Shown: in pieces, positions 59,006-64,000 of the stretch | Layout: each line of letters begins with the position of its first letter | How positions within the stretch are numbered: the first letter of the stretch is position 1 | Origin: Neoroseomonas soli | GTDB lineage: Bacteria; Pseudomonadota; Alphaproteobacteria; Acetobacterales; Acetobacteraceae | Length of the DNA: 64,000 bases | Direction of reading: 5' to 3' | NCBI RefSeq assembly: GCF_018129065.1 | Contig: NZ_JAAEDM010000004.1 | Coordinates: 1 to 64,000 of the forward strand | Translations under genes and position numbers: made by a program | The notes under the pieces: model-generated | Database searches by the model: none | Seen by the model: the letters and a program-made list of their open reading frames with translations, nothing else | What the model was told of the DNA's origin: nothing

Positions 59006-60055
59006 ATGAACACGCTGGCCGAAGCTGCCTTCGCAACGCCCTCCGCCATCGCGGTGGAGCTGTCCCGCCTCTCGTCGGACTATGCGGCGACACCGCTGCT
59101 CGATCTGCCCCGCCTCGCCGCCAGGCTCGGCGTCGCCCAGGTCCTGGCCAAGGACGAAGGGCGCCGGATGCTCGGCAGCTTCAAGTCGCTCGGCGGGACC
59201 TATGCCGGGCTCCGCGCCTTGGCCCGCGCCGCGCGGACGGACATCGCGGGGCTGATCGCGTCGCACCCGGCAGGCCAGCCTGCGCTGGTCTGCGCCAGCG
59301 ACGGCAACCATGGCCTGGCGGTCGCCGCGGCGGCGCGTTTCGCCGGGGCCAACGCCCGCGTGTACCTACATGACGGCGTGCCCCTGGCGCGCGCCCAGCG
59401 CATCCAGGCGCAGGGGGCCGAGATCGTGCGGGTCGCGGGCACATACGATGACGCGGTGGGTGCCGCGGCCGCGGCCGCGCATGCCGGCGCAGGCATCCTG
59501 GTGGCGGACACCACCGACGATCCGGACGACCCGGTCGTGCGCGACGTGATGGCCGGATACGGCGTCATGGCGGAGGAGATCCGGCATCAGGTGGCCGCGG
59601 CCGGCCATGCGCGGCCGACGCACCTCTTCGTGCAGGCGGGCGTCGGCGGATTGGCGGCGGCCATGGCCGAAGGTCTCGGCGGCTGGCTGGCCGAGCCCGG
59701 GATCATCGTCGTCGTGGAGCCCGCGAATGCGCCCGCGGTCGCCGCGGCTCTTGCCTCCGGGCAACCCGTCCGCGTCGAGGGCGATCTCGAAACCACGGCC
59801 GAGATGCTGTCCTGCGGGGAGGGCAGCGCCCCGGCTCTGGCGGTGCTGCGCCGGCACGGCGTCCGATCCATGACGGTCACCGAGGACGCGCTGGCGGCGG
59901 CGCCGGGGCTGCTGCATGGCTGCGGCGGGCCGCGCACGACACCATCCGGCAGCGCGGGCCTTGCCGGCGCCGTCGCGGCATTGGCCGGGCCCACGGCTCC
60001 GGGCCCCGAGGCAAGGATCCTGGTGCTCGTCACCGAAACGGATATGGCAGCCTGA
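59006..60055 (+). CDS. PLP-dependent ammonia-lyase (diaminopropionate / threonine dehydratase-like)
   Basis: A 349-residue fold-type II PLP enzyme. The Schiff-base lysine is in MLGSFKSLGG (about residue 57), the phosphate or substrate loop is SDGNHGLAVAAAA, and QAGVGGLAAAMAE is the glycine-rich PLP phosphate-binding loop. The layout, including a YAATPLLDLPRLA start, is nearest to diaminopropionate ammonia-lyase, though it is shorter than the roughly 400 residues of that family. Expected to release ammonia and a 2-keto acid from an amino acid. First in a set with two amidohydrolases under the divergent Lrp gene. Confidence 0.85.
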   Translation: MNTLAEAAFATPSAIAVELSRLSSDYAATPLLDLPRLAARLGVAQVLAKDEGRRMLGSFKSLGGTYAGLRALARAARTDIAGLIASHPAGQPALVCASDGNHGLAVAAAARFAGANARVYLHDGVPLARAQRIQAQGAEIVRVAGTYDDAVGAAAAAAHAGAGILVADTTDDPDDPVVRDVMAGYGVMAEEIRHQVAAAGHARPTHLFVQAGVGGLAAAMAEGLGGWLAEPGIIVVVEPANAPAVAAALASGQPVRVEGDLETTAEMLSCGEGSAPALAVLRRHGVRSMTVTEDALAAAPGLLHGCGGPRTTPSGSAGLAGAVAALAGPTAPGPEARILVLVTETDMAA

Positions 60056-60147
60056 CGCATTGGTGGTGATGACAGGTTTCCACGGGGACCTTGCCGAGGC
60101 ACCGCTCGCCGGCGCTACGGCAGCGACGAGTTGATGGGGGATCTGGG

Positions 60148-61317
60148 ATGACCGACGACGACGCGCTGTGGACTGAATTGCGGGGTTGGCGCCGTGACTT
60201 CCACGCCCATCCTGAGTTCGGTTTCGAGGAGAACCGGACCAGCCGCCTGGTGGCGGAACGCCTGCGCGCCTTCGGCTTCACCGAGGTGGTCGAAGGCATC
60301 GGCGGCACCGGCGTGGTGGCGACGCTGACGCGCGGGACTGGCAATCGGTCCATCGCCCTGCGGGCCGACATGGACGCGCTCCGAATCCAGGAACAGGGCG
60401 AGGTGCCGCATCGCTCGCGGACGCCGGGGGTGATGCATGCCTGCGGCCATGACGGGCACACCACCATGCTGCTGGGCGCGGCGAGGATCCTCGCGGCCGA
60501 GGGCGGCTTCAACGGCACCGTGCGCTTCGTCTTCCAGCCTGCCGAGGAGTGGGGCAAGGGCGCGCTCGCCATGCTGGCCGACGGGTTGGCGGAGCGATTC
60601 CCCTTCGACGAGATCTACGGCATCCACAACCAGCCGGGCCTGCCGGTCGGCGCCTTCCGCACCCGGGCCGGCGCCGTGATGTCGGCCGAGGACAATTTCG
60701 AGATCGTCCTGCGCGGCGTGGGCGGCCATGCGTCGCGGCCGCAACAGGGGCGGGAGGTGCTGGTGGCCGCCTGCGCCCTCGTGCTCAATCTCCAGACCAT
60801 CGTCTCCCGCCGCGTTGCGCCGACCGACACGGCGGTGGTCTCGGTGACCGAGTTGCTGACGGATGGCACCCGCAACGCGCTGCCCGGCACGGCCCGCATT
60901 CTGGGCGATGCGCGCAGCTTTCATCCGGCGGTGAGTGCGACGATCGAGGCGGAGCTGCGCCGCATCGCCGCCGGCACCGCCGCCAGCTACGACCTCGCCT
61001 GCGACGTGACCTACACGCGAGAATTCGTGCCGACAATCAACGACCCCGACGCCGCGGCGGCGGCCCTCGCTGCGGCTCGCAAGGTGTTCGAGGCGGACAG
61101 CGTTGCCGAGGCGGCGGCCCCGAACACGGGATCGGAGGATTTCGCCCGCTTCCTCCAGCAGGCGCCCGGCTGCTTCGCCTTCATCGGCAATGGCGAGGAA
61201 TCGAAGCCGCTGCACAATCCCGGATACGACTTCAATGACGACGCTCTGCCGCACGGCACGAAGTTCTTCGTGCAGATCGTGCGCGACCGCCTTCCGATCC
61301 GCGAGTCCCCGCCATGA
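60148..61317 (+). CDS. M20-family amidohydrolase (hippurate hydrolase-like)
   Basis: A 389-residue metallo-amidohydrolase of the AbgA/HipO type. Metal motifs: ALRADMDAL, MHACGHDGHTTMLLGAA, FQPAEEWGKGA, the lid domain start GVGGHASRPQQG and late TGSEDFARF. It cleaves N-acyl amino acids. The ATG at 60148 is 92 bases after the lyase stop. Its last four bases overlap the start of the next hydrolase. A plausible order is deacylation or decarbamoylation first, then lyase attack on the free amino acid. Confidence 0.93.
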   Translation: MTDDDALWTELRGWRRDFHAHPEFGFEENRTSRLVAERLRAFGFTEVVEGIGGTGVVATLTRGTGNRSIALRADMDALRIQEQGEVPHRSRTPGVMHACGHDGHTTMLLGAARILAAEGGFNGTVRFVFQPAEEWGKGALAMLADGLAERFPFDEIYGIHNQPGLPVGAFRTRAGAVMSAEDNFEIVLRGVGGHASRPQQGREVLVAACALVLNLQTIVSRRVAPTDTAVVSVTELLTDGTRNALPGTARILGDARSFHPAVSATIEAELRRIAAGTAASYDLACDVTYTREFVPTINDPDAAAAALAAARKVFEADSVAEAAAPNTGSEDFARFLQQAPGCFAFIGNGEESKPLHNPGYDFNDDALPHGTKFFVQIVRDRLPIRESPP

Positions 61318-62552
61318 CCGACCTCCGCATCAACGGTGCACGCCTGCTCGGCCGGCTCCAGGCCCTTGGAGAGATCGGGAGGGACGGTGAGGGGAGGCTG
61401 ACCCGGCTTGCCGCGTCGGATACCGACCGCGCGGGGCGCGATGCCGTCGCCGGCTGGATGCGTGACGCGGGGCTCGAGGTGATGGTGGACCGCATCGGCA
61501 ACCTGTTCGGTGTCTGGCAGGCGGGGCCGGAGGGCGCGGCGCCGCTGATGCTCGGTTCCCATATCGACACCGTCATCAACGCCGGCATCTATGATGGCTG
61601 CTACGGCGTTCTGGGTGGGCTGGAAGTGGTCCAGACGCTGCGCGAGGCCGGCGTGCAGCCGGCGCGGCCCATCGTGGTCGCGGCCTTCACCAATGAGGAA
61701 GGCGTGCGCTACGCGCCCGACATGCTGGGCTCCCTCGTCTATGCCGGCGGCCTTGATGTGGATGAGGCGCTCGCCACCATCGGCACCGACGGCACAGTGC
61801 TGGGCGAGGAACTCGCCCGCATCGGCTATGCCGGCCCACACGAGCCCGGCTTCCTCCGCCCGCACGCCTATCTGGAACTTCACATCGAGCAGGGGCCGGT
61901 GCTGGAGCGCGAGGGCGTGCCAATTGGCGCGGTGGAGAACCTGCAGGGCATCTCCTGGCAGCGGGTGACCATCGACGGCGTGGCGAACCACGCCGGCACC
62001 ACGCCGATGTCCATGCGCCAGGATGCGGGCCAGGCGGCCGCGCGGGTGGTGACCTTCCTGCGCGACCGGGTGGCCGGCTCCAATGCCCCCACGGTCGCGA
62101 CGGTAGGCTGCATGGCCTTCGAACCCAATGCGATCAACGTCATCCCGTCCCGCGCCGTCTTCACCGTCGATCTGCGCGACCCCGATGAGGACAGGCTGCG
62201 AGCGGAGGAGGATGCGCTGGCGCGCTACCTCGATGACCTGGCGGCGGCCGAGGGGGTGACGATCTCGGTCGAGCGCCTCGCACGCTTCGCGCCGGTGACC
62301 TTCGACCCGGCCATCGTGCAGGCCATCGAGGAGGCGGCTGCGGCACATGGCCTGCGCTCCAGGCGGATGACCTCGGGTGCCGGGCATGATGCGCAGATGA
62401 TCGCGCGCATCTGCCCGGCCGCCATGATCTTCGTCCCCAGCGCCGGCGGCATCAGCCACAACCCGCGCGAGCACACCGCCGCCGCGGAGCTGGAAGCGGG
62501 GGCCAGCGTGCTGCTGGATGTCGTTCGCAAGCTCACGGGCGTGTCGCCCTGA
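61314..62552 (+). CDS. Zn-dependent hydrolase (N-carbamoyl-L-amino acid amidohydrolase type)
   Basis: A 412-residue AmaB/AllC-type enzyme. Metal and substrate motifs: LGSHIDTVINAGIYDGCYG, FTNEEGVRYAPDM, ELHIEQGPVLE, VANHAGTTPMSMRQDA and TSGAGHDAQMIAR. It removes carbamoyl or similar groups from N-substituted amino acids. Coupled by ATGA to the M20 amidohydrolase. It is related to, but clearly distinct from, the enzyme at 29534. Confidence 0.93.
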   Translation: MTDLRINGARLLGRLQALGEIGRDGEGRLTRLAASDTDRAGRDAVAGWMRDAGLEVMVDRIGNLFGVWQAGPEGAAPLMLGSHIDTVINAGIYDGCYGVLGGLEVVQTLREAGVQPARPIVVAAFTNEEGVRYAPDMLGSLVYAGGLDVDEALATIGTDGTVLGEELARIGYAGPHEPGFLRPHAYLELHIEQGPVLEREGVPIGAVENLQGISWQRVTIDGVANHAGTTPMSMRQDAGQAAARVVTFLRDRVAGSNAPTVATVGCMAFEPNAINVIPSRAVFTVDLRDPDEDRLRAEEDALARYLDDLAAAEGVTISVERLARFAPVTFDPAIVQAIEEAAAAHGLRSRRMTSGAGHDAQMIARICPAAMIFVPSAGGISHNPREHTAAAELEAGASVLLDVVRKLTGVSP

Positions 62553-62671
62553 TCACGCCCCGTCGGCGTCTTGTGGGCCGCAGGCAAAGGCGGCCCAGCG
62601 GGGCATGCTGCTCCGGCCGCCCGGAGATGGTCAGGACCGCCTATCGGCCAATGGTGTAGAATTCACTACCC

Positions 62672-62960
62672 ATCCCCAATGGCGTGCTTGGTGCAGTGAG
62701 CGCGTTGATCGGGATCTTCCTGCCGGGCTTGCTGCTGATGGGACGGCATGCTGCGGTCCCGGGGCGAGTTCCGGAAGCGGCGCTTGGCGCAGGCGATGCT
62801 GGGGGGGGGTAAACGCCTCCACGGTCGGCATTCTGCTGGGGGCGCTCTACGATCCGATCTTCACGTCCAGCGTGAAGGTGCCCGCCGATTTCTCCATCGC
62901 GGCCTTCGCCTCCCTAGTATTGTGGAAGGTCCCAACCTGGGTGGTGGTTGCTGTGGCCGG
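62672..62960 (+). pseudogene. chrA: Remnant of a chromate transporter gene (chrA)
   Basis: Pieces of the second ChrA half are readable but in changing frames: NGVLGAVSALIGIFLPGLLLM, then LRSRGEFRKRRLAQAMLGG in another frame, then GVNASTVGILLGALYDPIF and VPADFSIAAFASLVLWKVP. A 9-G run (62801-62809) lies at the second frame change. Both the N-terminal half and the end are missing, and the right end is cut by a transposase fragment. Non-functional. Confidence 0.75.
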
Positions 62961-63275
62961 TGAACGCGAAGCGCGTGTATCTCCTGTACAGTGAGGAAGG
63001 CCTGACGATCCGGACCAAACTGCCGCGGCGCAAGCGGGCGTGGCGGTATCGGAAAGGACGGCCGGGCGCGACGGCGCCGAATGAAATCTGGGCGATGGAC
63101 TTCGTCGTCGACCAGCTGTTCGACGGCCGGCCGATCCGGATCCTGGCAGTGATCGACGCTCACACGCGAGAGGCGCTCTCGATCGCAGCGAGAGCCACCT
63201 TCCGGGCCTTCGACGTGGTGCAGGAGCTCGACCGCCTGACGCGCGAGGCCCCAGCGCCCTCCCGGGCGCTCATCA
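62957..63275 (+). mobile_element. Truncated IS3-family transposase (OrfB) fragment
   Basis: About 105 residues of an IS3-type OrfB: NAKRVYLLYSEEGLTIRTKL, RRKRAWRYRKGRP, NEIWAMDFVVDQLFDG with the first catalytic Asp, and RILAVIDAHTREAL. The part with the other DDE residues is missing and the sequence switches to unrelated bases near 63275. It joins the chrA remnant directly. No terminal repeats are seen. A scar of past insertion. Confidence 0.8.
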
Positions 63276-63334
63276 CTGGCTTGCCGATTGCTATTTGCCT
63301 TGATGCATAGATGGTCAAGGTATAGAAGCGCTCC

Positions 63335-63766
63335 ATGAAGGCCCTCAGCCCCGCTCCCGCACCGCGCGTCGACTACGCCTCCCGCGACTACTGGGCGGGC
63401 ACGATCAAGATGGGCCTGTCCAAGTTCTTCATCCTGCGCGTCCTGCATGACGGGCCGATGCACGGTTATGACATCGCGCGTTCCGTCGAGCGGACGACGG
63501 GAGGCTGCTGCTCGCCGACAGAGGGAACGATCTATCCCGTGCTGCGCGAGTTCGAGGCCGGCGGCTTCCTGACCGTGCACGAGGAAGTGGTGCAGGGCCG
63601 GCAGCGCCGCGTCTACCAACTCACCAAGGCAGGACGTGCCGCGTTCCGCGTCGCCCTCGACGCCTGGATGGAGGCGACGGCGGCTCTACAGGATACCGGC
63701 CGCGCCTTCGCAGCGGCCGATCAGGCGCGCAAGTCGCGCGCAGGAGGCGATGGATGCTGCCCGTGA
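63335..63766 (+). CDS. PadR-family transcriptional regulator
   Basis: A 143-residue PadR-like winged-helix protein: FFILRVLHDGPMHGYDIARSV, the recognition region CSPTEGTIYPVLREFEAGGFL and the wing GRQRRVYQLTKAGRAAF. A GCC pair (TTGGCCSPTEG) just before the recognition helix could sense metal or oxidant, and CC recurs at the end. A TATAGA lies 22 bases upstream of the ATG. It is 83 bases before a flavoprotein gene that it may control. Its closeness to a chrA remnant hints at a metal-resistance island. Confidence 0.85.
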   Translation: MKALSPAPAPRVDYASRDYWAGTIKMGLSKFFILRVLHDGPMHGYDIARSVERTTGGCCSPTEGTIYPVLREFEAGGFLTVHEEVVQGRQRRVYQLTKAGRAAFRVALDAWMEATAALQDTGRAFAAADQARKSRAGGDGCCP

Positions 63767-63848
63767 GCGGCGATCCGACCTCTTCCTGTCGGCCAATACC
63801 TCGATCATCGATGCATCGTGGTTCAGAATTTCGCGTGTGGAGGAACCT

Positions 63849-64000
63849 ATGACCTCGTGCTGTTCGCGGCCCGCAGCCGCTTCGACCGACGCAACGCGTG
63901 ACCCGGCCGCCGAAGCGAGGCTGCCGGTGGCGATCATCGGCGCCGGTCCCATCGGCCTGGCAGCCGCCGCGCAACTCCTCGCCCGCGGCATCGAGCCGTT
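63849..64000 (+). CDS. Start of an FAD/NAD(P)-dependent oxidoreductase (cut by window edge)
   Basis: ATG 63849 has GGAGGAA 4-5 bases upstream. The 50 visible residues begin MTSCCSRPAAAST, then the dinucleotide-binding start LPVAIIGAGPIGLAAAAQL (GxGxxG). This marks an FAD-dependent oxidoreductase or flavin monooxygenase-like protein. The early CC pair, as in the PadR protein before it, might bind a metal or metalloid. The rest is outside the window. Confidence 0.75.
   Translation, partial: MTSCCSRPAAASTDATRDPAAEARLPVAIIGAGPIGLAAAAQLLARGIEP

Noticed and set aside
1-64000. tRNA, rRNA or CRISPR arrays
   Set aside because: No T-loop-like GGTTCGA context with a foldable acceptor, no rRNA-like stretch and no regularly spaced repeat was seen by eye; a tRNAscan or CRISPR finder would be decisive.

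Overview
The window reads as a stretch of chromosome from a very GC-rich alphaproteobacterium. The best guess is an environmental Acetobacteraceae (Roseomonas-like) heterotroph. This is inferred from the strong G/C third-position bias, several Bug-type (TctC) solute receptors, a GapR/DUF2312 protein beside a DUF1244 protein, many 4-base ATGA/GTGA gene overlaps and GANTC-bearing intergenic repeats. No rRNA, tRNA, CRISPR array or prophage was recognised.

Layout. 0-4 kb: a TPP-dependent enzyme divergent from two Bug receptors. 4-11 kb: a queuosine region in two minus-strand operons (queG-queC-preQ0 transporter; queA-tgt-queF), separated by a MarR regulator and another Bug receptor. 10.9-12 kb: a secreted metallophosphoesterase-like protein. 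12-24.7 kb: two back-to-back hydantoinase/oxoprolinase operons, one with a Bug receptor (minus) and one with a complete TRAP transporter plus MaoC-like and carboxymuconolactone-decarboxylase-like genes (plus). 24.7-32.3 kb: a Bug receptor divergent from a TPP enzyme / 3-hydroxyacyl-CoA dehydrogenase / SDR operon, then an M20-type amidohydrolase and a lysine-free adenylate-forming homologue. 33.5-39.4 kb: the four-gene ligase-associated DNA repair cluster (PdeM phosphoesterase, DEXH helicase, exonuclease, ATP-dependent DNA ligase). 39.5-50.3 kb: a peptide-type ABC receptor, an HpcH aldolase, an iron module (tandem Fur-like boxes, ferric-binding protein, Bfd, bacterioferritin), a GH3 amido-synthetase coupled to a penicillin-acylase lipoprotein, an iron ABC permease and a DUF4239-like protein. 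50.4-57 kb: GlcF, a TPR protein, Ada, and a glycerate kinase / frameshifted small gene / pyruvate kinase unit in which pyruvate kinase carries an N-terminal helix-turn-helix. 57-64 kb: DUF1244 and GapR, an Lrp-controlled amino-acid catabolic set, a decayed chrA and IS3 scar, a PadR regulator and the start of a flavoprotein.

The genes mostly serve uptake and breakdown of organic acids, cyclic amides and N-acylated or N-carbamoylated amino acids, with tRNA modification, iron homeostasis and DNA repair between them. Carbon from glycolate or tartrate could flow through glycerate kinase and pyruvate kinase.

The most unusual structure lies outside ordinary genes. A 116-122 bp MITE-like element occurs as two well-kept copies and one degraded copy. 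A two-hairpin repeat family has a conserved ATTC tetraloop and sequence-variable but still paired stems, and often supplies the stop codons of flanking genes. The HTH-pyruvate kinase fusion has two operator-like dyads just upstream.
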